From a virus, in the IMG/VR virus record IMGVR_UViG_3300031920_000439, positions 1 through 32,228 of that record: a stretch of DNA of 32,228 bases; one strand, given 5' to 3'. The notes under the pieces are model-generated. The model was not told the origin of the DNA and searched no databases. It worked only from the letters and a program-made list of their open reading frames with translations. Positions 17,180-25,147 of the stretch are shown one piece after another (within the stretch, counting starts at the first letter, position 1; every line of letters begins with the position of its first letter). The position numbers and the translations under genes are program-made.

Positions 17180-19131
17180 ATGGCTAAAAAGTACATTAAA
17201 GGAAAAGCCGCACCACTCAAAGAAGGGCAAGTACGTGTAAAATCAGGTGATTCTTTATGAAGACTTGCTGCAAAATACACAGGTAGCGGAACTAATTGGA
17301 AACAATTAAATGGAGGTAAGAAATTAATTAAACCCGGAGATATAGTTGACATTCCAAAAAATATATGGAATCCTGAAGTAGAGATTGATGGAAAGAAATT
17401 AAGGTGAAGGAGTAAAGAATATAAAGAAGCTTATGCACGAACAACAGATAAAGAAGGTGATGCAAAACAAGCTCGAAAAGATCTTTATGCTGGACAAGCT
17501 AAAAAAGGTGGAGATGCTGCAAGAAAAGCATCTGGCACTTTTGCAAAGGAAGCTGGTGCAACAGTAATGAATGCGATGGATATGCCAAGAAGATTGGTAG
17601 CTGCAACAACCAATGATGACTATTCATATAAAGATGCACTACAATTTTTTGGAACACAAGACTATAAATCTGTAGTAGGTGATGAATATGCAGCAGCACA
17701 TCCAGGAGTGGCAGCAGCTGCTGATATTGGAACAGGTTTGTTAGCATGAAACCTTCCATCCATTACAAGATCTATTGCAAAAACAGGAGTAAATGCATCT
17801 AGAAATGCAGCTACAATAGCAAAACATGCAGATGATGTAGCTAGAGTTAATTCTACAAAATATGTACAAAGAGCAAGAGCAGTAAAGGATATTAATAAAG
17901 GTATTAAAAGTCCTTCTGGACATACAGCACCAAATAAAGAAGCATTTGCTGCTCCAGCAAGAGGAAGTATTCTCCCAACTCCAACAGTATCTACAGTTAG
18001 AGAAGGTAGTAGAGGTGCAGGTAATGTTTCTGGTTATACTAAAGTAGGTAAAGTAAGTAAAGGAACAGGAACTAAAGGGCAAGGTTCAGGATGGTTATCG
18101 AAAAGAGGTAACGTAGGTGGAGGACAAGTAAAAGGTGGACATGTACAATCACCTTTAAGAATACCTAATGTTAATATGGGTCCGGTACAAGGTCCAGTAT
18201 ATTCACCTTTCATTCCTATTCCGGGATTGCCAGGAGGTATTGCACCACCAGTTATTACACCAGAACCTAAATCAAGGATAGAAACTAGAACTCCAGGACG
18301 ATCTTCATTGAGCGAGTTATTTATAGAAAATAATATAACTCCAGGAGATACAATGGTAATGCCAGGAGGTGAACAAATAAGATACAATCCTGAACCAGAT
18401 AGTACTTGAGTTCCAAGATACTTTGATATAGAAGCTAGGAATACATATGATGAGGATGCAGATAATGTAACTAACCAAAATTGGATTCCAAGAGCATCAG
18501 ATGTAACATATAAGAAAGGTCAAAAATCTGTTAATAAGTATTATCCTGCAGTTCCAAAAGGAGAGGTAAGAACAAATGATTATTACCCAGAAGTAGTAGG
18601 TGGTAAACCTACATACAGACCTATTAAATATCAACAAGGTGGGAAAATAAAGGGTGATAAAATGGGTAATGGCAAACCATTAAGAAGTGGTTTTAAAAAG
18701 ACTACTTATATAAGTGAACATGCTAAATTAAAAGCAAAAAGAGATTCATTAAAAGCATTACCAAATGCTAATAAGATGAAAATTAAAGCTAAAATATATG
18801 ATAATGAACAAGCCATTAAAGATTTAAAAGCTTCACAGAAACCTAAAGTTTATATTAAGAGAAAGAAGAAAACTATTAAAAAACAAGATGGTGGAGTAAT
18901 GCCTATAGGAATAGGTAATACTGCAAATATAATAAAAGAGTTCAGAAATATAGGTAGACCTCTTGGAAAATTTAATCGTTTAGTAGATCTCCTGTTGCAA
19001 ATCCAGTAGGTAAATCTATTAATATGAATCCTACCAAAACAAGATACCTTAATCCAAAACCTGGTATAGCACCAGTAAATCCAGCAGGTAAGTCAATAGA
19101 CTTACTTCCAGGAATAAAACCAAGAGCTTAA
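17180..19131 (+). CDS. LysM-domain protein, about 650 aa, TGA-recoded and frameshifted
   Basis: ATG 17180 opens a frame with an N-terminal LysM domain (residues about 16-62: VRVKSGDSLWRLAAKYTG, then NWKQLNGG, then LIKPGDIVDIP), which binds peptidoglycan. Ala-rich, Gly/Pro-rich and Lys-rich low-complexity stretches follow. Four TGA codons read as Trp, one of them the conserved Trp of LysM. The frame as given stops at TAG 19007-19009. A single extra T at 18979-18981 would continue it as SRSPVANPVGKSIN to TAA 19129-19131, where a short NPxGKSI motif recurs. It is probably a virion-associated cell-wall-binding protein. Confidence 0.7.
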
Positions 19132-19139
19132 AACAAAAA

Positions 19140-19172
19140 ATCCCGACACTTTAATTAGTATCGGGATTTTTT
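19140..19172. terminator. Bidirectional terminator between converging operons
   Basis: ATCCCGA and TCGGGAT form a stem (19140-19146 with 19161-19167) with T runs on both strands. It lies between the rightward LysM gene and the leftward small-gene operon. The stop codon of the last minus-strand gene lies in the loop. Confidence 0.88.
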
Positions 19173-19435
19173 ATTGTATCTGTTAATATTACATCATCTA
19201 ATGCATCTTTTGTTATTCCATTAGTTTCCTTGCCAAAAGCCAATTCTCTTAAAAGAGTAACCATAAAAGATTCCTCAGCTATATGCCTAACCTCTATACT
19301 AGGTATTTCTTTTATATAAATAGCTACTACTGAAAGTATTATTATGTTTTAATAATATTCTATATTCACATCTATTCTTTGTATAGAATATTCATAAGAA
19401 AGTAGTGCTTCATTTATTAATTCTTCTGTAATCAC
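19151..19435 (-). pseudogene. Small protein split by an in-frame TAA
   Basis: A GTG at 19433-19435, overlapping the upstream TAG (TAGTG), opens a frame that reads 28 residues to TAA 19349-19351. It then continues uninterrupted in the same frame for about 66 codons (NIIILSVVAIYIKEIPSI, then EESFMVTLLRELAFG) to TAA 19151. The uninterrupted length and protein-like composition after the stop suggest one protein of about 94 residues with a nonsense mutation. The second part has only a late internal ATG. Function unknown. Confidence 0.4.
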
Positions 19436-19710
19436 TATAGTAAATCTTCAAGTATATCTAACGTATTAAATGTGCACTCTAAAGTACCTATTATATGAGT
19501 TATATAATCTTCTATTTGTCCTATTATACCAGGAGCTTCTACTGGAACTTCCATATTTTCTTTAACTATAGGTATTCCAAAAAGTTTACCTCTTATTATA
19601 TCAGCTCTATCTTGAACTATAGTAGTATTAGTATTTATTGCCTCTAAATCACATAAAATTTGTTGAAATCTACTATTCTTCTTTTGCTCTGCTTCTTTTG
19701 TCATTATCAT
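19435..19710 (-). CDS. Hypothetical helical protein, 91 aa
   Basis: A mainly helical protein of 91 residues (MIMTKEAEQKKNSRF, then LEAINTNTTIVQDRADIIRGKL). A start at the second Met (19704) is equally possible. No TGA codon and no recognised family. It is part of a chain of short overlapping genes running leftward from 21596. Confidence 0.6.
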   Translation of the reverse strand: MIMTKEAEQKKNSRFQQILCDLEAINTNTTIVQDRADIIRGKLFGIPIVKENMEVPVEAPGIIGQIEDYITHIIGTLECTFNTLDILEDLL

Positions 19711-19713
19711 TTT

Positions 19714-19905
19714 TTATAAGTCTTCATAATATATATATCCATTTATTTCCAGGTCGGACCTTCCTATATCTATTATTGTTTGTTCAGCATCTATAAAGTT
19801 ATCAAATATTAATGCATCATCTATTATTCCAGTTAAATAACACACTCCATGGTCATGTCGTTGTACTCACCTTTTATGTTGAGTAGCTTTTAATATTCAT
19901 TCCAT
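19714..19905 (-). CDS. Hypothetical protein, 63 aa, TGA-recoded
   Basis: Visible only if TGA is Trp: ATG 19905 reads MEWILKATQHKRWVQRHDHG with TGA at codons 3 and 13, and runs to TAA 19714. The ATG overlaps the upstream stop (TAATG). The composition is ordinary and the end is Tyr-rich. Function unknown. It shows that recoding extends into this small-gene operon, not just the virion genes. Confidence 0.55.
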
Positions 19906-20129
19906 TACATTGCAACAGCAGTTACTCCATTTATATTATAAAATCCATGTTCTACTACTTTAAATCTATCTTTATGTACAATACTATCTTTATAAGTTTT
20001 AGCTTCTTCAATTGTATCTGTTCTAATACAATCATAGTGATCACTTGTTAATGTAGTTGTACCTTTTGTAATCTCTTTAACATATAATCTTGAATCTTTG
20101 TGTTCTATTAAATATTTAATATATTCCAT
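19905..20129 (-). CDS. Hypothetical protein, 74 aa
   Basis: A protein of 74 residues (MEYIKYLIEHKDSRLYVKEI) of alpha/beta character, similar in style to its neighbour at 20131-20313; both could be small single-domain proteins of one family. No TGA codon. Function unknown. Confidence 0.6.
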   Translation of the reverse strand: MEYIKYLIEHKDSRLYVKEITKGTTTLTSDHYDCIRTDTIEEAKTYKDSIVHKDRFKVVEHGFYNINGVTAVAM

Positions 20130-20130
20130 T

Positions 20131-20313
20131 TCATTCTATTTTTTCTACTTCAAAACCATCTGGTGCTTTTTCATTTGCTTCTTCATAAGTATAATACTTA
20201 TCTGCCAAAAGTGTACTATTGGTAAATATAACTTTACCTTTCTTTATGTTATATACGTAATTACCTGTTTTTATATGCTTAATTACAAACATATAGTTAT
20301 TAAATTCGTCCAT
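20131..20313 (-). CDS. Hypothetical protein, 60 aa
   Basis: ATG 20313 (MDEFNNYMFVIKHIKTGNYV) gives 60 residues. An ATG at 20331 would add six residues and lengthen the overlap with the upstream gene. A YTYEEANEKAPDGFEVEKI segment recalls small beta-beta-alpha phage proteins that repeat a column of Tyr and Glu. Function unknown. Confidence 0.55.
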   Translation of the reverse strand: MDEFNNYMFVIKHIKTGNYVYNIKKGKVIFTNSTLLADKYYTYEEANEKAPDGFEVEKIE

Positions 20314-20656
20314 TATATAGATTTTTAACATGTAAAGCGTCCTGAATAACTGTAGGACTAAAATGTTTTTGTAATTTCTTATTTATAATAAGAGTAACCA
20401 AGTGTTTAATTATTATTTCACATTTCTCTTGATATTTTAATTCAGCACTTTTAGAATAGAAAGCTACCTTATAGCCGTCTTCAGTAATTATCATATTCCT
20501 ATCAATAACTCAAGTTTCGATATCTTTTTCGGCTAGCTCACTTGAGTATTGCACAATTGCATCATGTAACTTTTCGCTATCACTCAACCCTTCTTTTATA
20601 TCAACCACATCAGTTTTTAAAGGAATTGAGTAATATACTATATCTCTATTTTCCAT
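20300..20656 (-). CDS. Hypothetical protein, 118 aa, TGA-recoded
   Basis: ATG 20656 begins MENRDIVYYSIPLKTDVVD, and the frame is open to TAA 20300 with one TGA read as Trp (DIETWVIDR). A standard-code caller would see only the last 64 residues. The central part is helical and rich in Glu and Lys. I do not recognise a family. It follows the 79-residue gene by 11 bases. Confidence 0.6.
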
Positions 20657-20667
20657 AAATTCAATCT

Positions 20668-20907
20668 TTATAATTTAATTGCATGTTCTATCATTAAATC
20701 CATCTGTTCTAATACAATTTCACGTAAATCAATCCATTTACCAAAAAATTTATATTTATAATCTTTATTATGTTCTTCTTTAAATAATCTACAATATCGG
20801 ATAACATCACTAAGTAGTTCTGCTTGTTCTTTTGTAGTTTCTGATTCTCCACTATAGTATTTACTAAAGGCTTCTTCTATTATATCTTTATACTCTTTTT
20901 GTGTCAT
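20668..20907 (-). CDS. Hypothetical helical protein, 79 aa
   Basis: An acidic, helical protein of 79 residues (MTQKEYKDIIEEAFSKYY). Its ATG overlaps the stop of the HTH gene upstream (TAATG), so the two are probably co-translated. No TGA codon and no family recognised. Confidence 0.6.
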   Translation of the reverse strand: MTQKEYKDIIEEAFSKYYSGESETTKEQAELLSDVIRYCRLFKEEHNKDYKYKFFGKWIDLREIVLEQMDLMIEHAIKL

Positions 20908-21596
20908 TATAAATTTACTATATCACTATTATCTTTTAGGTGCATCTGTTTCTTTAAACTATCCACTTCTTTAAGTAGATATTGTATAGTCTTATTATTT
21001 TCATCTTGTCCTTCTTGTAATAGATTTACCTTTTTATCTATAAATAGTATAGCCTGCCCAAGCTTTTCTAACTGAAAGAACTTTATATTTTTAGATAGCC
21101 CACTATCGGATTTATTCATGACTAGTGCACCTTCTTCTTCTAAAGAATTATCATAAGTTTTAATCTTATACTCCGATAAATTAATCTTACTAGAGAGTTC
21201 TCTATTGTTGTATGAGGTTTTTCCTATATTATGTTCTTTAATCATGTGTTGTTGAGTTGCTATCAAGTATGCTTTTTCTCTTGGAGGGACATTATTATCT
21301 AAAAAGTCATAACTAAATCTTTCAAATAAACCTTTTTGTGTACTAAATTTGTATATATGCTTTCTTCCGTCCTCTGTAATTTCTATCCATTCTTCTTCTT
21401 CTAAAATCTTTATAGATTTTCTTATTGTATTTATGGAGAATTTGCATTTAATTGATAAAGTCTTTAGAGATGGAAAGGCTTGTCTAGTACCATTATTCAT
21501 GTACCTCTTAATAGTAAGATATATGAATAAGTCATTAGGAGTTAATTTGCCTGATTTTGTCATGTTATGAGGTAGTTGTACATGTTGTTTATTCAT
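20907..21596 (-). CDS. Winged-helix DNA-binding protein, replication-initiator-like
   Basis: A protein of 229 residues from ATG 21596 (MNKQHVQLPHNM); a TTG start at 21611 is less likely. The N-terminal domain matches the helix-turn-helix type found in plasmid and phage replication proteins: LTPNDLFIYLTIKRYMN, then AFPSLKTLSIKCKFSINTIRKSIKILEEE with the turn in the middle, and a beta wing. A middle domain and a C-terminal coiled coil with heptads (LLQEGQDENNKTIQYLLKEVD) follow. Repeats directly upstream (21613-21786) are likely binding sites. It heads the leftward small-gene operon and could be a regulator or an initiator. Confidence 0.7.
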   Translation of the reverse strand: MNKQHVQLPHNMTKSGKLTPNDLFIYLTIKRYMNNGTRQAFPSLKTLSIKCKFSINTIRKSIKILEEEEWIEITEDGRKHIYKFSTQKGLFERFSYDFLDNNVPPREKAYLIATQQHMIKEHNIGKTSYNNRELSSKINLSEYKIKTYDNSLEEEGALVMNKSDSGLSKNIKFFQLEKLGQAILFIDKKVNLLQEGQDENNKTIQYLLKEVDSLKKQMHLKDNSDIVNL

Positions 21597-21612
21597 TCTA
21601 TAAAGATACAAA

Positions 21613-21786
21613 TTTTTTGATACAATCTTTTATATTTGTATTAAAAAGTTTATAAATAATTTTAAGTAATGTTAAAGTTCAATAATCTGAGGAAATATTA
21701 TATCAAAAATCAAACTATAATTTTTAAAAGTATTTTGAAGGTACTCTTTTGATTTTTGATACAATTATTTGATTTTTGATACGATT
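21613..21786. repeat. Iteron-like repeats TTTGATTTTTGATAC upstream of the HTH gene
   Basis: Two direct copies of TTTGATTTTTGATAC followed by AATT or GATT start at 21748 and 21768, exactly 20 bp (about two helix turns) apart. An inverted copy, TATCAAAAATCAAA, lies at 21701-21714. A shorter TTTTTTGATACAAT lies at 21613-21626, next to the HTH gene start. The spacing and orientation fit binding sites for the HTH protein, as origin iterons or an autoregulatory operator. Confidence 0.6.
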
Positions 21787-22174
21787 TTTAAAGCCACTGA
21801 TAACTAACTATATTTAAACTAAGGTAATGCGAACTACATTTAAAGCCCCGTAGGTTCCATAATTTTGGATAATCAATTTAAAATGCGTTTTAAAAAAGTG
21901 TATGGAAATCTTACAATAGTATATAACGCGCGCACGTGATAAAAAATTTTGAGAGAGTAAATAGCGAAAATATGAAAATGTTGAAAATAAAGTTCTAACA
22001 CAATCTAATCTAATTATTTTGAAAAAAAATTAAATTTTTTTCTAAAAATTTTTTTAAATTTATTTTGCATACGGGAGACGTGTTTCCCAATTTACCCCCA
22101 TCCTAAAAGGGCGGGAAAGTGTAAACTTAACTAACCAAAGCAAACGAAATTTTAATAATACTAAAAATTAAATT
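21787..22174. other. Non-coding region with mixed composition
   Basis: 388 bases with no supported gene. It has G/C-rich patches unlike the surroundings (near 21842, 21922-21935 and 22070-22125) and a long A/T run at 22015-22060. The 22108-22115 segment is a short G/C patch before the start of the 169-residue gene. It may hold a promoter for that gene or an origin; I see no definite element. Confidence 0.4.
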
Positions 22175-22684
22175 ATGGCATTAGAAAGATTAACAGTAAC
22201 AGGCAGAACGGCATCCGACATTAAGAAAGCTGGCAAAGGTTTAATAAATCCTCGAAAATATGAAGATTCAAACCTTTACAGTTTACCGTTGAAAGGTACG
22301 TTTACAGATTGGGGCATTCATAAGAATAAAATTCTGGGTTCAATTGCTCATTATAACGTAATGATAGCAAAGGACAAAGAAGGAAAAAAATATGAATATT
22401 CTGTTTCAGCTATCCAAAAAATGTTGAACAGAACAATCAAAAAAGCCTCAAAGGGCATTTTAACCCGAATAGGAGGAGATAGTAAGTGGAAAGACCATTT
22501 CAAGTTAGAAGGGGCTAAACCTATCAATCCAGACTTTATGGGCGACCAGTCCAAAATAATCGAATCACTTTTGGATAAAAACTTTGAAATTGAAGAAATT
22601 ACAGGTTTCACCGCAAAATTTACAGATAAAGAAGAGGAACAGGAAGTTTTGCTAAAAAATGGAGTAATTTTGACATTGGTTTAA
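22175..22684 (+). CDS. Unrecognised protein, 169 aa, atypical codon use
   Basis: A protein of 169 residues starting MALERLTVTGRTASDIKKAGKG, lysine-rich, with TFTDWG and IGGDSKWKDHF segments; not recognised. It uses more G/C-ending codons (GGC, ACG, CCG, AAG) than the AT-rich neighbours. It has its own terminator and is flanked by related TATAACGC-containing sequences. All Trp codons are TGG. This suggests a recently acquired cassette, perhaps from another phage or a plasmid. Confidence 0.7.
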   Translation: MALERLTVTGRTASDIKKAGKGLINPRKYEDSNLYSLPLKGTFTDWGIHKNKILGSIAHYNVMIAKDKEGKKYEYSVSAIQKMLNRTIKKASKGILTRIGGDSKWKDHFKLEGAKPINPDFMGDQSKIIESLLDKNFEIEEITGFTAKFTDKEEEQEVLLKNGVILTLV

Positions 22685-22691
22685 AATTCTT

Positions 22692-22725
22692 GAACAGCAC
22701 ACTTTGTGTGTTGTTCAATTTTTTT
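22692..22725 (+). terminator. Rho-independent terminator of the 169-aa gene
   Basis: GAACA-G-CACAC and GTGTG-T-TGTTC pair across a TTT loop, then AA and seven T. It starts seven bases after the stop codon. Its strength and G/C content match the foreign look of the gene it ends. Confidence 0.88.
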
Positions 22726-22775
22726 GCATTAGCCCGTATAACGCACACTTATAACTACTACCTTAAAACCGTATA

Positions 22776-22973
22776 ATGAAAGTAGTAAAAGGTATTTATA
22801 AACAAAACAATATTATAACTGAACAAGGAAAGAATATTTCTTGTGTTACTTATGGTAGTATATCAACAGAAATCACTGGTAAATTAGCTTATTTACACCT
22901 AGCTACTATAGATGGGTATAAAAATGTAATTTATCAATATGTTCTGATAGATGAAGATGTTTCAGAAGAATAA
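22776..22973 (+). CDS. Hypothetical protein, 65 aa
   Basis: A protein of 65 residues (MKVVKGIYKQNNIITEQGKN) with beta-strand character and an acidic end. Function unknown. It is followed by 447 bases of structured non-coding DNA. Confidence 0.5.
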   Translation: MKVVKGIYKQNNIITEQGKNISCVTYGSISTEITGKLAYLHLATIDGYKNVIYQYVLIDEDVSEE

Positions 22974-23420
22974 CTTAGGTTATTTTAACAGAAAGACTGG
23001 AAGTTATTGAGTAATGTATATTACATTACAGTGAAGAAGGATAATAACTTAGGGAGATAACTTTCAATCGAAGAAAGTAAGCTAACAATTCGCAATAATT
23101 TTTATCCAAGTTATGAAAGATTGTTAGTTTATGATGAGATTAAGAGAGAATTTATTATATTCAAACATATATGTTATTAAAATTGAGTTCGTTTGCTTAA
23201 TTAATTCAAATTTGTAATTTATTTTTTGAAAATGTATGACAGTGATGATGCGCGTGTATCAATCACTGTCACATTCTCAAATTTTCAAGCATTTCAAACA
23301 TTTTATTTTATTTCAATAAAATTCCCTATATGCTAATTTATAGAATTTAACTCATTTTATAAATTATCATTTAACAAGTATTTTAATTCAAAATTAAATA
23401 TTATTTAAACTCAAATCATT
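22974..23420 (+). other. Non-coding leader region with hairpins
   Basis: 447 bases without a gene. It contains AAGTTATTGA at 23001-23010, the same string as in the repeated hairpins further right, directly followed by a perfect palindromic hairpin (GTAATGTA/TACATTAC, 23011-23029). A second stem pairs TGACAGTGAT (23237-23246) with ATCACTGTCA (23262-23271) around a G/C-containing loop. The last 80 bases are the AT-rich leader of the next gene. Confidence 0.5.
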
Positions 23421-23876
23421 ATGACAGTAGAAAGGAGTATTTCTAGAGAAAAAAAAGAAGTAATAATGCCTCTTTTTTCAGTAAAAAGTGAAACAATCAC
23501 TTATAAAATAGCTACAGTAAAAGCAGTTGATAATTTAACTGTATCATTCAATCAGTTTGCATTAGTTTGGTTTATTAAAGGTTCAGCTTTTATAGGCAAT
23601 GAAGCAAATTCAAATTTTATTTTGTTATCAAACATAACAAATAAATTATTTGATGTAACTGAACGTACATTTGATAAATCATGTGAATTAACTTTAACAG
23701 AACAAAGTTTTAGGACTCTGATAGCATGGTTATCAGCTCGTATTAATTATTGTCAAATGGAACGTAAAAGTAACATCGCAAGAATTTCAAAAATGTACAT
23801 GCATGAAACTATGTTGGATATGAAACAACTTAGAATTGATATGTCTGAATGTTTAATTATACGAGATGTCAACTAA
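23421..23876 (+). CDS. Hypothetical protein, 151 aa
   Basis: A protein of 151 residues, mixed alpha/beta in the first half (an ITYKIATVKAVDNLTVSF segment) and helical with several Met near the end. No motif is recognised. The last 11 bases overlap the next small gene. The AT-only leader (CTCAAATCATT before the ATG) resembles those of other genes in this block. Confidence 0.6.
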   Translation: MTVERSISREKKEVIMPLFSVKSETITYKIATVKAVDNLTVSFNQFALVWFIKGSAFIGNEANSNFILLSNITNKLFDVTERTFDKSCELTLTEQSFRTLIAWLSARINYCQMERKSNIARISKMYMHETMLDMKQLRIDMSECLIIRDVN

Positions 23877-24045
23877 GTATCAAGATTATACAGCAATAGT
23901 AATTGTGGAAGATGTAGCAAAAATTGCATCTTCTCATAATTTACTTGCTGAAGTAATATATTCTGCTTTAGAATATATGAAAAAAAATCCAAAATCATCT
24001 ATTGGTACTGCTATTCAAATGGGTGAAGGAGAATGGATTAAATAA
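23866..24045 (+). CDS. Hypothetical small protein, 59 aa
   Basis: ATG 23866 reads MSTKYQDYTAIVIVEDVAKI and ends with TAA 24043-24045. It is helical with a Gly/Glu-rich end. It overlaps the preceding gene by 11 bases, which supports translational coupling. Function unknown. Confidence 0.5.
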   Translation: MSTKYQDYTAIVIVEDVAKIASSHNLLAEVIYSALEYMKKNPKSSIGTAIQMGEGEWIK

Positions 24046-24051
24046 AAAGGT

Positions 24052-24228
24052 ATGTATATTTCAAAATTAAATATCTTTTTAGATAATGACATTAAAACTG
24101 AAAAAGAATTACATACATTTAAGTATTATTTTGTTATGGGTATTAGAACAGAGGAATTTGCTGCTAATAGTGCTATGGCAAGTAGTTGTAGAAAATGTAT
24201 AAATAATTTTAAAAAATTATTGAGCTGA
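24052..24228 (+). CDS. Hypothetical small protein, 58 aa
   Basis: ATG 24052, seven bases after the previous stop, reads MYISKLNIFLDNDIKTEKEL. It ends at TGA 24226-24228; if that TGA were Trp, only WQ would be added before TAA. It contains a CRKC motif near the end. Function unknown. Confidence 0.5.
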   Translation: MYISKLNIFLDNDIKTEKELHTFKYYFVMGIRTEEFAANSAMASSCRKCINNFKKLLS

Positions 24229-24620
24229 CAGTAATATTTAATCGCAATTAAGTCGCTGTCCGAAACAAATGTACTGTTAAAGTACAAGCATTTGTTTCTT
24301 ATTTTAATTAATTAATTAGTCTTCATTATAATCATTAGAGACAAACAACTTAGAGGATTGATTCTCAAATATCATGTATAATTAAATTATAAACACCTTT
24401 GTCCGAGGTACTATTAGCTTACCCATTGGGAAGACGTTAAGTGGACAAACTAATACCTGCATGTATTAAAACTGCAATTATGTCGTCCAATTGACAATAT
24501 AATTGGATATCCGCTTTAATACCTCTAGTTATAGCTTACGGATATAAAACATGAGGAATAACCAAGTGCTAATGCTTAAATGAACTTTATTTGTTTGGCT
24601 TGGTTATAAAATATATTTCG

Positions 24621-24688
24621 TAAAGGAGAGTTCTATTTCCTTTATTATCCGTCGAGGGGAAGTTATTGAACTTCCCCTTCTTGGATAA
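24621..24688 (+). repeat. Paired-hairpin element, copy 1
   Basis: Hairpin 1 pairs TAAAGGA with TCCTTTA (24621-24644). The outer stem TTATCC (24645-24650) pairs with GGATAA (24683-24688) and encloses the perfect 9-bp hairpin GGGGAAGTT/AACTTCCCC (24656-24677) containing the AGTTATTGA signature. Confidence 0.65.
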
Positions 24689-24698
24689 ACAATACTCT

Positions 24699-24769
24699 TG
24701 AGGACGTTCTGGTCCTCATTTGTAATCGGTGTTTCAATGTGAGGAAGCTATTGAGTCTCCTCTTTTTAC
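24699..24769 (+). repeat. Paired-hairpin element, copy 2
   Basis: Hairpin 1 pairs TGAGGAC with GTCCTCA (24699-24718). A short outer stem GTAA/TTAC (24722 and 24766) encloses an inner stem GAGGA/TCCTC (24741-24762) whose loop holds AGCTATTGAGT. It ends 18 bases before the ATG of the small membrane protein. Confidence 0.6.
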
Positions 24770-24786
24770 TAACTTAAATCAAATTT

Positions 24787-24966
24787 ATGCATCTATTTAT
24801 TTCTATTGCATTAGCAATTCATTTTACTAATTTAATAGCATTTATGTTATTAAGTAATGGATTAAGGAAAATAAACAAAGAAAGATGGTTCACATGGACT
24901 ATGCTTTTAGGATTAACAAGTATATTACTTATAACAGTTATACTTGGTTTAAATCCTGTTACATAA
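24787..24966 (+). CDS. Small membrane protein, 59 aa
   Basis: ATG 24787 reads MHLFISIALAIHFTNLIAFM, then a basic loop (NGLRKINKERW), then a second hydrophobic segment (TMLLGLTSILLITVILGL). It is a two-helix membrane hairpin with TGG Trp codons, ending TAA. Two-helix hairpins of this size occur in holins and in early host-takeover proteins; nothing here decides between them. It sits between two copies of the paired-hairpin element. Confidence 0.6.
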   Translation: MHLFISIALAIHFTNLIAFMLLSNGLRKINKERWFTWTMLLGLTSILLITVILGLNPVT

Positions 24967-24973
24967 AATACTT

Positions 24974-25048
24974 TGAAGAACACTCAAGTTCTTCATATGT
25001 GTATTTGGGGAAACTAGGAGGAGTTATTGAGCTCCTCCTTTCACACAT
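24974..25048 (+). repeat. Paired-hairpin element, copy 3
   Basis: Hairpin 1 pairs TGAAGAAC with GTTCTTCA (24974-24995). The outer stem ATGTGT/ACACAT (24997-25002 and 25043-25048) encloses the perfect 8-bp inner hairpin AGGAGGAG/CTCCTCCT (25016-25039) with loop TTATTGAG. It lies 99 bases before the next gene. Confidence 0.65.
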
Positions 25049-25147
25049 CAAGATATACTAATATTTCATAACTATTAGTGTATTTTAAGTTTTTAATAAA
25101 AAACAATTTAATAGTTACTTTTTAAATTCAAATTAAATTCAAATCAA

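Larger units (their letters stand above)
24229..24786 (+). ncRNA. Dense hairpin region, candidate structured RNA
   Basis: 558 bases with no gene but many stems on the plus strand: TAATAC/GTATTA near 24450-24470, CCAATT/AATTGG near 24488-24507, AACCAAG/CTTGGTT spanning roughly 24560-24605, and the paired hairpins at 24621-24688 and 24699-24769. The base composition is more balanced than in the coding sequence. The first 360 bases could be an independent non-coding RNA and the last 165 the leader of the next gene. No known RNA class was recognised. Confidence 0.55.

Noticed and set aside
17499-18387. Several minus-strand open frames opposite the LysM gene
   Set aside because: They have low-complexity Cys/Ser/Leu-rich or Pro/Gly-rich composition created by the complement of the plus-strand gene, with no plausible starts or context.
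24229-25048. CRISPR-like array because of repeated short hairpins
   Set aside because: The repeats are not identical, are irregularly spaced and carry compensating changes in their stems. They are RNA structures, not CRISPR repeats, and no cas gene is present.
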